64,000 nucleotides of DNA, taken from the NCBI RefSeq assembly GCF_000801105.2, contig NC_079514.1, positions 3,410,001 through 3,474,000 on the forward strand, in the 5' to 3' direction. The stretch is from Raphanus sativus (taxonomy: Eukaryota; Streptophyta; Magnoliopsida; Brassicales; Brassicaceae). The notes beneath the pieces are model-generated. The model had not been told where the DNA came from and made no database searches. It was given only the letters and a program-made list of their open reading frames with translations. The stretch's first letter is position 1. The number at the start of each line of letters is the position of its first letter. Position numbers and translations under genes: made by a program. This document shows, in pieces, positions 46,409 through 58,067 of this stretch.

Positions 46409-49400
46409 ATGAGTCGGGGTACAATGCAAGATCCATTTTTGGACATCGAAAAGTCTAACACGACGATGATTTCTGACGTCAATAAAAACAGATCAAGAAG
46501 ATATCAGATTGCAATTGCATTGTGTTTGTCTCTCTTTCTTCTCGGAGGCGCAGGTATTGCCTCTTTTTTTTGCTTCCTCTCTCTAATTAACTTACAGCTT
46601 ACACCATGCTTTCAGTAATATGCTGTAACCAGACTTGATCAAGTATTGGAATTTGGTTTTGTTTCTATGATTGACTATATATTTTTATTGGGAAAATCGC
46701 ATAAAAAATCCTCAAAATGTCACTTACTAGCACTTTAAACCTTGAAGTTTTTTCACTAACATTTTTAACTTTCAAAGTGACATTTGTATCATAAAAAACC
46801 TCCAAATCAAAAAATTGACCGGTTCAGCAGATAATTTTTCAAAAATAATTATTTAATTAATAAAATAAACAAAATAAATAAATAAAAATCCAAAAATAAA
46901 TAAAAATCGAAAATTTTAATAAAATTTACAAAAATTAAAAAAAAAAGAAATAAAAAAAATAAAATAAAAATTTAGAAATTAAATAAATATTAAAAATTAA
47001 ATTATTTTCTAAAATATTAATAAAAATAACTAAAAAATTAATAACAAATAAGATTAATTTAAATAGAGAAGAACTAAATAAAAAGTTCACAGTTTTTTTT
47101 TAAAAAATGGAAAATATAAAACTCAAAAATTCAAAATTCACAAGTGACGATGATGGTTTTCTCACATAACCATTAACAATGACGATAATTGTCATATCTC
47201 TAATGATAGTTTCCAACATCATCTTAAAAATGACAAAAAAAATCTTTTTCAAACTTTTGAATTTTCATTTTTTTTTGAAATATATGAATTTTTTTTATTT
47301 TCTGTTTTTAGTTTGATCTCATTTATTTTTGAATTTTAATTTTCTAAATAATAATTAATTTCGGATTTTTTCTAACTTTTTGATTCTTATGTAATTATAT
47401 ATTAATTAATAAAAATCAGAAAATTAGAAAACATCAGAAAATTAATTAAAATTCAAAACTAAATGAGATCAAATTAAAAAAACAGAAAAATAAAAATTCA
47501 TATATTTCAAAAAAAAAATGAAAATTCAAAAGTTTGGAAAAAGATTTTTTTTGTCATTTTCAAGATGATGTTGGAAACTATCGTTGGAGATATGGCAATT
47601 ATCATCATTGTTAATGGTTATGTGAGAAACCATCATCATCACTAGTGATTTTGAATTTATATTTTCCATTTTTTAAAAAAGTTGTGAACTTTTTATTTAG
47701 TTATTCTCTATTTATATTTAATCTTATTTATTATTAACTTTTTAGTTATTTTTATTAATATTTTTAGAAAATAATTTAATTTTTAATATATTTATTTAAT
47801 TTTCTAAAATTTTTAATTTATTTTTTTTGATTTTTTTCCATTTTTGTAAATTTTATTAGAATTTTTCGATTTTTATTTATTTTTTGGATTTTTATTTAGT
47901 TATTTTGTTTATTTTATTAATTAAATAATTATTTTTAAAAAATTACCTGCTGAACCGGTTAATTTTTTTATTTGAAGGTTTTATGATACAAATGTCACTT
48001 TGAAGGTTAAAAGTGTTAGTGAAAAAACTTCAAGGTTTAAAGTGTTAGTAAATGACACTTTGAGGGTTTTTTATGCGATTTTCCTTATTTTTATTTATGA
48101 TAATGTAGACAAATTTTTGGTTTCTTTTTTTTTGATTCACTTCATAGCAGTTTTAAATATATACCATTTTAAATAATAACGAAGTTTTAGGTTGTTAGGT
48201 TTGATTCAATTCCCGCTACATTTTTGTCCACAATACAAATGAGTTACGTGCAGTGATATGAAATATTTTTCTTCTATAATTATTAGGGTTTATATTCGTC
48301 AGACATTTTACCGGCGAAGAATCTGAAACCAAAAGCAATGACAAAGACTTCGTTGTGACGTCGAGAAACGGCGTCGTCGCCGCCGATCACGAGACATGTT
48401 CAGAGATTGGTGCGGATGTGCTAAGACGACTAGACGGCTCTGCCGTAGACGCCGCAGTGGCCGTCGCGTTTTGCTTAGGTGTCGTGAATCCAACGTCGAG
48501 TGGAATCGGCGGTGGAGCCTTCATGGTCGTAGGCTCCTCCGCAACTGGTTCGGCGAAAGCTTATGACATGCGAGAAACAGCTTCTTCCACTGCATACCAG
48601 GTTCTTATCATCACTTACAAAGTTACATGTTTTTGTCCTTTCCTTGGGTTTTCTACATTCTGTATATATTTACTTTATTATTTTTATTATCTTTTTTACT
48701 ATATTCGATCAAAACTGAACGAAGATTTTTAGATACAAAATTATAGAAGATAAAAGATGCAATAAAAATAAGTTTATTGTTGACTAAATAAACAAAGAAA
48801 AAGTTGCTAAAATTCCATTTCTAACAATGTTTAAAAAGTAGTTATAAACTTAATTTTTCATAGTTATCTTTTTTTTTTGGTTATCAACAACTCACATATG
48901 CATACTAATAGATGTGAACTTTAAACGATGCACTAGATTAAAAGTTACACTGGATGAATAACTTTTTTTTCAGTACGCTAATTTAAAAGTTCTTTTTCTT
49001 ATATGAACTTTTTGTAGTAGGCTAAACTTTATAAATTGTAAAATAGGATATGTTCAAGGGCAGAGAGGAGAAGAAACAAAAAGGACCATTGTCTGTAGCA
49101 GTTCCAGGAGAGGTAGCCGGTCTTCACGAAGCGTGGACCAAAAATGGCCGTGTTGATTGGGAACTGCTGGTGAAGCCGTCTATTAAACTGGCTCGAGATG
49201 GTTTCAAGGTTGGTCCACATCTCGCCTTCGCCTTATCCACCAACGAGGACAAGATCAAGAATGATATTGGTTTAGCGAGTGTTTTCGTTATCGGAGGCAA
49301 GTTGTTGACGGAAGGGGATACATGTAAGAACAGCAAACTCGCAGAGACGTTGAAGAAAGTGGCGGAGAAAGGGGCCACAGCGTTTTACCAAGATGATGTG

Positions 49401-51187
49401 GCTAAAAATCTAGTAAATGATCTGAATAAGGCCGGAGGGAGCATGACGTTGGATGATCTAAGGAATTATAAAGTCAACGTGACCGATGCAATGGTTGTAA
49501 ATGATGTTATGGGGTTCAAACTACAAGGAATGTGGCCCCCTTCTAGTGGAACGTCAGGTTTTGCAATGGTGAGAAATGATGTGACTCCTTTTTTCTTATA
49601 AGATATAGTATCGTATATAAATGTTAATAATAGCTAGATTTCATGTTGTGATGTTGGAAACAAACAGGTTATGAATATATTGGAGCAATACAAAGATACA
49701 TATGATATTGATAAGAATCTCTTTCTGCATCGGGTTATAGAAGCCATAAAGTTTATGCTTGTAGCTCGAATGGATCTAGGAGATCCTGCGTTTGTTGAGG
49801 GAATATCTGATGTCGTGAAAAATATGACTTCTAAGGATTGGGCCCGAAAGATTCAGAGCTATATATCCGATGACCAGACTTACCCACCAGATTATTACCG
49901 CAACAAGTAAGTGATTTGACTTTAACTTAATTGGGAATGTGGAGAATTTTTTTTTGACAGAGCTTTATGTTATAACAGATACAAACAGCTCAAGGATGAA
50001 GGAACGAGCCATTTCTGTGTAGTGGACAAAGACAGAAACGTCGTGTCGATGACGACAACTGTGAATTACGCGTTCGGGGCAGGGTTTATGTCAACTTCTA
50101 CTGGTATTATTCTCAACAACCAGATGGCTGATTTCTCGATACCAACCGAGAAATCTGCGGCACCCGCGAATTACATCAAGGCAAACAAGAGGCCTTTGTC
50201 TTCCATGATGCCTCTAATCATCACAAAGGTAATTGAAGATGCAAACTCAAAAAAAAAAGTTTGTTTTTTCATTTTTTGTCAAGCAAAACAGAACTGAAAC
50301 AGGGGATCTTAGGGTTTCTCAACGAAACATACCCAAATCTAGTGTCTCGGTGATATAAAACATAACCAAAAGAGTTTAGGTTCGTTACAGTCTCAGTGAA
50401 ACAGAATAAAAAGAATGACTTATATTTGTATTAGCAAATACTCCCTCAATTTCAAATTATAAGTAGTTTTGCATCAAAACACAAGTATTCAGAAAAACAT
50501 CTTTATGTAACTAAAGAGAGAAAAGAACCAATAACCAATCATATTTTCAATTTACTTTTAAGCTTTTATTAAAATACTATTTTATTGAAATGTAGGTAAT
50601 AGAGAGTAAAAACAGAGTAACATAAGTACATTTATTATCTGAACTGAACAGAGTGAAAACAGAGGATTATAGGTGACCTAACTATTTTTGTTTCCTTCTG
50701 GTAGGACAATGAGCTAGTCGGAGTTATTGGAGCGAGCGGCGGGATTTATATAATTCCGGCGGTAATCCAAGTGTTCCTCAATCACTTTGTCCTCAAAATG
50801 AGTCCTCTAGAGGCTGTGAAGAGTCCAAGAGTGTATCACAAGGTACGTGCATCAATGACAAGACAGACATTTTTTCAAACAGTTTTGAATCATCAAATTG
50901 ATCTTTTGGTTTTTGTGCAGTTGGATCCAAACCAAGTGTTATATGAGGACTGGGAAGTGTACAATAAAGAACATATTTTGCTTAAAAAAGAGACTCGAGA
51001 CTTCTTGAAGACGAAAAAACATGAACTAGTGCCTACAAATGTGGGAGCCACTGTTCAATTTGTTGTCCAAAACAGAGTAGATGATTCTACGACAGTTCTG
51101 ACGGCAGTTTGTGATCTCCGAAAAGATGGGAAGCCAGCTGCTGCTGATGCTCCAACTCCTGCTCCTGCTCCTTCACCTAAGCTTTGA
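46409..51187 (+). CDS. Gamma-glutamyl transpeptidase, GGT4-like, copy 1
   Basis: Cleaves the gamma-glutamyl bond of glutathione and glutathione S-conjugates. Seven exons (46409-46553, 48287-48600, 49047-49568, 49668-49906, 49979-50228, 50705-50842, 50921-51187) join in phase to 624 residues. A short cytosolic N terminus precedes one membrane anchor (IAIALCLSLFLLGGAGI), as in vacuolar GGT4. Conserved parts are NGVVAADHETCSEIG, VNPTSSGIGGGAF, DMRETAS, the catalytic GTSHF (Thr about residue 416), SMTTTVNYAFGA and KRPLSSMMP. Deviations from copy 2: FCVVD after the Thr, GMWPPSSG instead of GMPPPSSG, GASGGIYIIPA instead of GGSGG, and a C-terminal PTPAPAPSP tail. It is probably functional but diverging. 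Intron 1 contains a 1.4 kb palindrome; intron 5 a MITE. Confidence 0.9.
46690..48086. mobile_element. Long foldback element (1.4 kb palindrome) in GGT copy 1 intron 1
   Basis: The left half (from GGGAAAATCGCATAAAAAAT) reads as the reverse complement of the right half (ending ATGCGATTTTCC): for example CCTTGAAGTTTTTTCACTAA and CAAAGTGACATTTGTATCAT pair with their complements at 48005-48035 and 47985-48005, and TTCTCACATAACCATTAAC pairs with 47615-47635. Arms are about 690 bases with high identity and meet near 47390. A 9 bp direct repeat ATTTTTATT flanks it (46681-46689, 48087-48095). It carries no ORF. Size of duplication suggests a Mutator-type foldback element. Confidence 0.85.
50439..50608. 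mobile_element. Stowaway-like MITE in GGT copy 1 intron 5
   Basis: Begins TA-CTCCCTCAATTTCAAATT, ends near TAGAGAGTA; about 170 bp, AT-rich, no coding capacity. The right TIR is diverged, so the boundary is approximate. It is absent from the corresponding 77 bp intron of copy 2. Confidence 0.6.
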
Positions 51188-51720
51188 AGTTATCAGCCAC
51201 CGTAATTTCTGCTTATTTTACACAAAAATAAAGCATAATTTCTGGTTACTTTACTTCTTTTTACCTATTTAAAAATGGTTAATAAAACTTTTTAATTCGT
51301 TGATTATGTCTTCATATAAAAAATCAATAAAGTTAGAATTATATTTTGGGTAGCTTTCATCTTCAAGGTCGATGATATTGACATCTTATCAGTATAAAAA
51401 AAAGGTGAACAATTTTCCCAAAAGAAAATTGTGGACAAGAGAGCTAATTCAAAAAGAAGTTATAATAGACTTAAGATAAGATTATTTAAGAACTGTTATT
51501 TGTCAAATTTTATATTTTTTGCCATTTTAAAATTTTTATTCAGAACACTTAAACAAGTAGTGCGTGTAGAGTATTGTTTAGAAGAATATTCAGACAACCC
51601 AATCACGAACTTCGAAGAATAAATCCAAAATACATAGCAACTTGGGAATCTATCTCTCTTTCGGACCCCATTCACTATCTTCTCTCTTAGATTCATAGAG
51701 GAAAGAGAAAGATATCTAAT

Positions 51721-54109
51721 ATGGTTCACAGAATCCTCACCGACCCTCTTCTCGGAATCAACCAAGAAACGGTCGCAGAGACTAAGAAACACAGAAACAA
51801 TCTAAGGACAACTCTTCCTCTGCTTCTTCTGATTCTAGTCGCAGTTTCAGGTCAGTTTCTTCTCTTCTAATATAATACAGGAACCATTACATGACCCTGA
51901 GAGCCATTGACTTTTGCAAGAACGTTAACTCTGTCTGTAGGTTATTGCTTTAGTGAGGACATAACAGTTTGGTTGTTGAGAGAAGCGACCAACCGTCACA
52001 GTCATGAAACCAGAAGCGACGCGGTTGAGTCAAAGAACGGTGTTGTCGCGGCTGACGACGGCAGGTGCTCGGATATTGGAGTCTCTGTCCTCAGAAGAGG
52101 TGGACATGCGGTTGACGCCGCCGTGGCTACTTCCTTATGCGTCGGTGTTGTTAATCCCATGTCTAGCGGAATCGGCGGTGGAGCCTTCTTGATAGTTAGC
52201 TCAACGGAAGATTCGAAAGCTGAGGCGTTTGACATGAGAGAAACCGCTCCATTAGCTGCTTCTAAGGTATGAAGTCTATTCTTGATCTAGTTTCCGAACT
52301 TAGTTCAATAGGACCGGCTCTGAGATTCTGGAAGTTTGATACAATTACTAAACATATTATTATAATCATCTGGAGCTGAAGGATATAAACGTATTTTGCG
52401 GGTTATATTTAAATGTTTCATTTCGCTATGCTCATAACCGTCTTTGAGTACAATGTGTTTAGCTTTTGAACTGATGATGCAGGACATGTATAAGGGTGAT
52501 GAGGATGCGAAGTCGATAGGTGCATTGTCGATGGGAGTCCCGGGAGAGATCGCTGGACTTTACGAGGCTTGGAAACGATACGGCCGCCTTCCGTGGAAGC
52601 CGCTTTTCGAGCCAGCTATTGAGCTGGCACGAGGCGGCTTCGTGGTGGCTCCGTATCTAGGACAAGCCATATCGAAACACTCTTCGACGATACTCAAAGA
52701 CCCGGGTTTGCGTAATGTCTTCTCAAGAAACGGACAGGTTTTGAAACCCGGTGAGACTTGCTATAACCCGGAACTAGCTCGGAGTCTAGAGATGATCTCC
52801 GAGCTAGGTCCGGCTGCGTTTTACAATGGGACAGTTGGCGAAAAACTCGTCGAGGATGTGAAAAAGGCGGGAGGGATCATAACGATGGATGACTTAAGAA
52901 ACTATAAAGTCAGAGTCACCAATGCAATGGCCGTGGATGTCATGGGTTACAGGATCTACGGAATGCCACCACCGTCGAGCGGAACGGTTGGTTTCTCGAT
53001 GGTTATGGACATCTTGGACAGCTACTCGGAGCTATACACTAGTTCAGGCTCTGACCTTGGTCTGCACCGTTTGATAGAAGCAATGAAACATATGTTCGCA
53101 GCTCGTATGGATCTTGGAGACCCTGAGTTTGTCAACATAACAAACGCTATGAAGCAAATGCTATCAAAGCCTCGTGCAGAAAGTATACGAGAGAGGATCT
53201 TGGACAACACCACGTTCCCTCCTGAGTACTACTTGAACCGTTGGAGCCAGCTCAGGGACCAAGGGACGAGTCATTTCAGCATTGTGGATTCGGACAGAAA
53301 CACCGTGTCTATGACAACGACTGTGAACTTTGTTTTTGGTGCTAAAGTCTTGTCTCCTTCCACGGGGATCGTGCTGAACAACGAGATGGATGATTTCTCT
53401 GTACCGACGGAGAACACTCCTGACAATCTCCCTCCAGCTCCTACAAACTTCATCGAACCAAACAAGAGACCTTTGTCTTCCATGACACCTCTTGTTATCA
53501 CCAAGGTTTTTTTTAGCATCAACTTCACACACACACGGTCATATACTCCATGAAAACTCACGGTTGATTACTGTTTTTGCAGGACGGTGAGCTGGTGGCG
53601 ACGCTTGGAGGAAGTGGAGGAATGAAGATAATCCCGGCGGTGGTTCAAGTCTTCCTAAACTTCTTTGTGTTGAAGATGAAACCATTAGAAGCTGTAGAGA
53701 GTGCAAGAGTTTACCACAAGGTGACAAAAACTACATATCATAATGTTTTTTTTACTAACATTCATATGAAAAATAATCATTGCTTTGTCTGGTTATTGAC
53801 TTATTGTTGCAGTTAGTACCAAACGTTGTTCAATATGAGAACTTCACGGCGATTAACGGTGATCATATAGGAGTTACTAAAGATAGTAAGATGTTCTTAG
53901 CAGAGACGGGACATGAACTTGAGGAGATATCAGGTGGAGCTATTGTTCAACTTATTGTTCAGAGTTTGAAGGAAGACGAAGATAAAGAAAAGATTATTGA
54001 ACTTGGAAGGAAGCTTGGTAAAGACTCTACCAAGAGATTGAAACCATTCAAGGGATTGCTCACTGCAGTTAGTGATCCTCGTAAAGATGGTAAGCCAGCT
54101 GCAGTTTGA
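51721..54109 (+). CDS. GGT4: Gamma-glutamyl transpeptidase GGT4, copy 2
   Basis: Ortholog-like copy of Arabidopsis GGT4 (At4g29210), a vacuolar enzyme that degrades glutathione S-conjugates during detoxification (known for the family). Five exons (51721-51850, 51941-52266, 52483-53505, 53583-53720, 53813-54109) give 637 residues, equal to the Arabidopsis length. The N terminus MVHRILTDPLLGINQETVAE is cytosolic and is followed by a single anchor LPLLLLILVAVSG. Intact motifs: NGVVAADDGRCSDIG, VNPMSSGIGGGAF, DMRETAPLAASK, GMPPPSSGT, DQGTSHFSIVD (catalytic Thr about residue 414), SMTTTVNFVFGA, NKRPLSSMTPL and GGSGGMKIIPAV. Exon 3 covers what is split into three exons in copy 1. It lies 0.5 kb downstream of copy 1, same strand. 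Confidence 0.94.
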
Positions 54110-54262
54110 TTTATACTAATAGTTTCCTCATATTCAAGTAATCATTTTCTATCATGTAAAGTTTAATTAAACCATGTATATAAACTTTATTATTATAAAT
54201 AAATTGTAAAATCAAACCAAAAGTTATTACATTATATTTTCACAGTTATAAACCTTACAGTA

Positions 54263-55039
54263 TTAAGTAAACCTCTTGACACAATACAGGTAATATAATC
54301 CACAAACTATCTCTCTAAGTACAGTATTAAGTTCGGGACACAAGCCACCACATGTAACAATGCAAGCAAGAACATCATCTGACTCGAAGTAAACCTACGT
54401 ACAAAACGAACAAGATCAACGCTCATCTTCGCAAAGGTTAAGACTCTTGAGGATATAAGAAGACAGAAGTACCTTTTGACATGGTCCTGCTCTGCCGAAA
54501 TGTGTTCCTCTCTGGCTATCAGGATGAACAATTAATGGCTAAAGGAAAGAGCTTTCACTTACCTTTTTGAGGAACTGTGTCATCCTCATCCACGAAGTAC
54601 TGTCTGAAAACACACACAAGAAGCTTATTAACCGGTTAAGGATTACATATTTCTAAACCGAATTAGCTATACGTAGGGAAAAAGTAACGAACTTGGAAAG
54701 AAAGTTAACTTCTTTGTGGTAAAAAGAGCAAACGGTGACTTACTTAACAACAGAGTAAGCAGCGTTGTCTTGTAATGGAATAGGATATGTCTGAAAACAT
54801 AAATAGAAAAACAGTAACTTTAAACCAAACATCTCATAAAGTTTCAGACTTTTATTCTTCCCGCGCGCACACATTTGCAGAGTTCTTCACATTATCGTAT
54901 CAAAGAACAGAGGAAAAAGACAGAGTAACCGTACAGGAAGATTAGGGATGTAATCAGAGAAATGAGGAACGTCTTCAAGAACATAACCGGCGGGACCGGT
55001 AACGATTTTCCGGTCAGAGTTCAGGGCAGAGGTTGACAT
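54263..55039 (-). pseudogene. PFK1: Truncated ATP-dependent 6-phosphofructokinase (PFK1-like)
   Basis: Cytosolic plant PFK phosphorylates fructose 6-phosphate in glycolysis. Only the N-terminal exons remain. Exon 1 (55039-54935) gives [20 protein letters not shown]...[10 protein letters not shown]; exon 2 (54790-54744) TYPIPLQDNAAYSVVK; exon 3 (54603-54563) QYFVDEDDTVPQK; a further exon near 54520-54470 reads QRGTHFGRAGP; the last (from 54394) reads [20 protein letters not shown], then [10 protein letters not shown], and dissolves into a stop near 54263. The ATP-binding GGLCPGLN has become GGLCPELN. About two thirds of the usual 470 residues are absent, so it cannot make an active enzyme. It corresponds to At4g29220, next to GGT4 in Arabidopsis, and converges on GGT copy 2. 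Confidence 0.88.
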
Positions 55040-56455
55040 GACATGAGATATATTTTCTAAAATGTACAACTCCTTGAGTCGGAACCAATAGTTAAACACC
55101 CTTCTCAAAGAACGTACGAATCAAGAACAGAACAACTTCAACACCCTTATCAAAGTTTTACTGCTATTTTCACTTGAAAGAAATAAGAGATTACGCCGTT
55201 GAAATATTTTCTCTTGTTTTCCGAATTTTTCCTAATTTTGGACCCATTTATTTGGTTGCATTTTCTATTTTTAATTAATGCCGATACGTTTTTAACAATA
55301 CGCCACACCAGTGCTCTATGATCTTCGATGTGTTTACCACATGTCCAAAAGAATTCATAACCTAATTTGTTTTATGTTTAAATCTTCATTTAGAATCCAG
55401 AAGTTAAAATCAAGATGATTTATGACTTCGTGATACGAAGGATCAAAATGAAGCTAAAAACTTATGCAAGTTTTAAATTTACTCGAAAAGTTATAGAAAT
55501 TTACATGAAATAAAAATTATGACGAAAGATATGATAATCCAGACAAAGAGGCAATCATTAGCATCTATATGTTTTATTCAGGACATATCTTTGGCCCCTC
55601 CATGATTTCATTCCTTGACTCTTTTTTTTTGACAAAGATTTCATTCCTGGACTCCCAACATTTTAAAAACTTTAGTTAACAACATAACATAATTATGGTG
55701 TGTATTATATATATATATACACATAAGTTTTTTTTTTGTAACTTATATACATAAGATTTTTTCCTACTTTTCCTTTGATGGGGTTTTACCGTTGGGATTG
55801 AGATGGTCTTTTGTGCATCCTTAACACGAATCTCTTAACGATAAAGTTACAATCCTTGTGAAATCGAAATGCTTTTAGTTTAATCTAATATAGATTTGTT
55901 TTATACTAACAAGCTATATTTTTTTCTGTCGTGCATATATATTCGATTAAAATAAAAACATTATGTTTATGTCAACCCTTTCATCTTGATCCCGCTTATT
56001 AAAAAATAGACGGGAATATTTTTTTGTCAAACTAAATTCCTTACACATTGGATATACCAATAACTATGATATATATCGATAATAATATTGTAGCACCAGT
56101 CACCAGGTCGAGAATTTCAAAATTTACGTTTGGATAGTAACGTCGAAGGGCTCTAAAATGCTTTGCAGTTTAGTTTCGACTCTTCGAACCGTGATTATAA
56201 TACAAAATGGTCGAAGAGAGTTTCAAGCTCTAAAACTACAATCCAATTCAGAGATATTAACTCATGGACCCATCGTTTGTGGAGCCTACATCAATCTTAA
56301 TTCATACATCATAAAGAGCCGTCTCGGGTTATTGCACATGACTTTTCTAGATCAACAGTCAGATATTAAAATACAGCGTCACAGGAAATCAAGAACGGTA
56401 ATATCTTTTCTTCGACGAATGGTTTTCGTTTATTCATAGAATTCCGTTGTTAGTT
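55040..56455. other. Spacer upstream of the PFK1 remnant
   Basis: AT-rich, no gene recognised. It includes the former PFK1 promoter. An ORF at 56158-56439 has no recognisable similarity and ends at the next element. Confidence 0.4.
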
Positions 56456-57172
56456 GAACAAAACTTGGGTTCACCCCCTGTGATGAACTCTCAAATTCAC
56501 TTCAATTGTTAGCACCAATTAAAGTGCCATGTAAAATTAATAAAAAAAAGAAACAAAATTAAAAAAAGGAAAGAAATAAAAAAGACTTAGACTAATTTTT
56601 TTAACGTCATCCATGACTTCTTCTTCATCACCTATATAAAATATTGAAAGCTACTTTATCAGTCACACAGAATATTGAAAGCTTTATTTGTCAAATTGGT
56701 AAACCCAAAACACTGAACCCTAAATCCTTGGGTAAATTCTAAAAATTAAACCCTTAAACCCTTGGATAAATCCTACACCCTTGGGTAAACTCTAAACATT
56801 TGAAATATCTCTTTACCCAAGGATTTAGGGTTTACCCAAGGGTTTAGGGTTTAGTATTTTGGGTTTATGATTTAGTATTTTGGGTTTAGATTTAAGATAT
56901 AAAGGAAAAGGATTGTAGACACCAATTTGACAAATAAAACTTTCAATATTCTGTGTAGATGATAAAAAAGCTTTTAAAATTATGTGTTGGTGATGAAGAA
57001 GAAGCCATAGATGGAGTTACAAGAATTAGTCGACGTATTTTCATTTCTTTCCCTTTTTTTTCTTTTTAATTTTGTTTTCTTTTTTTACTAATCTTACATG
57101 GCACTTTGATTGGTACTAACAATTGATGTGAATTTGAAAGTTCATCATAAGGGGTGAATCCAAGTCTTGTCC
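56456..57172. mobile_element. Foldback MULE-type element A, telomere-like interior, 717 bp
   Basis: Ends GAACAAAACTTGGGTTCACC and the complement of GGACAAGACTTGGATTCACC; the inversion continues inward over about 200 bases (TTGTTAGCACCAATTAAAGT versus its complement near 57105). A 9 bp duplication TTGTTAGTT/TTGTTCGTT (one mismatch) flanks it at 56447-56455 and 57173-57181. The centre (56700-56890) consists of CCCTAAA-like and TTTAGGG-like units arranged head to head, mixed with ACCCTTGGGTAAA. Confidence 0.85.
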
Positions 57173-57181
57173 TTGTTCGTT

Positions 57182-58050
57182 TATATAATTATATTTCCGT
57201 TACGGACACAAACTTTATTTGTATTCTATCTTACGTTTATGATCTAAGCATATGATGAAGCTTATTCGCAAAGTTTAAGGGTAGGTACACGTTTCTTTTA
57301 CCTTGTATCCTAGTTACTCGCTTTGTTTCTTCGTTAGTTTTGACCGTATCTATGTTTAAATATTGATGAAAAACCATGAAGATTGTTTATGCGATAGAAC
57401 TTTATAATCATTACAGTCAATGTACTCGAGATCAATGAAGAAAAAAAAATAACATATATTTATCTAGAGTATTATGAAATCGTATGAAAGAGAACGCGTA
57501 CAATAAATATGTTTCACGAACAAATACTTGTTTTTGGTTACAAAAAAAAAGAACAAATACTTGTTTCATCAATAAAAGTAACAGGTACTGCTTTAAACTA
57601 ATAAGCGTATTATTTTCAGGGTTATATTTCACTAAACGTTTTATGGGAAAAGTAAACTATTGTCTGATTTGAAACCTATGTAAGAAGAATAATTGCCATG
57701 ATTTCGTAATTCATGCTAACGTAAACGGATCTTCAAGGACACCATATAATATAAAACAAATCAAATTAAACTACAACAAGAATATAATAAGAAAATTAAG
57801 GGATGGTGTGGTCCATATGATGGGTACACTGCTCAAATTGCCTTACTTATCAAGCAACCTCTTAATTCCTTTATCTCTGCAGAAAATTGAAATAAAATAA
57901 AAATAAAACCAAATTTGAATAACAAAAGAATAATGATCACTTCCTCCAGCTCGATGCCCATGTGATCTATCTTCCTCTCCTCGTCTTTTTTTTTCGTCAT
58001 CCTTCTTATCTTTTTATTTGATAAACATCTATTTTTTTTTTTTTTGCTAA
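57182..58050. other. AT-rich spacer
   Basis: No gene or recognisable repeat apart from poly-T runs near 58030-58045. Confidence 0.4.
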
Positions 58051-58067
58051 AGTAAACATCTATTCTT

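Noticed and set aside
52004..53561. Several ORFs of 60-122 codons antisense or out of frame to GGT copy 2
   Set aside because: Shadows of a well-supported spliced gene.
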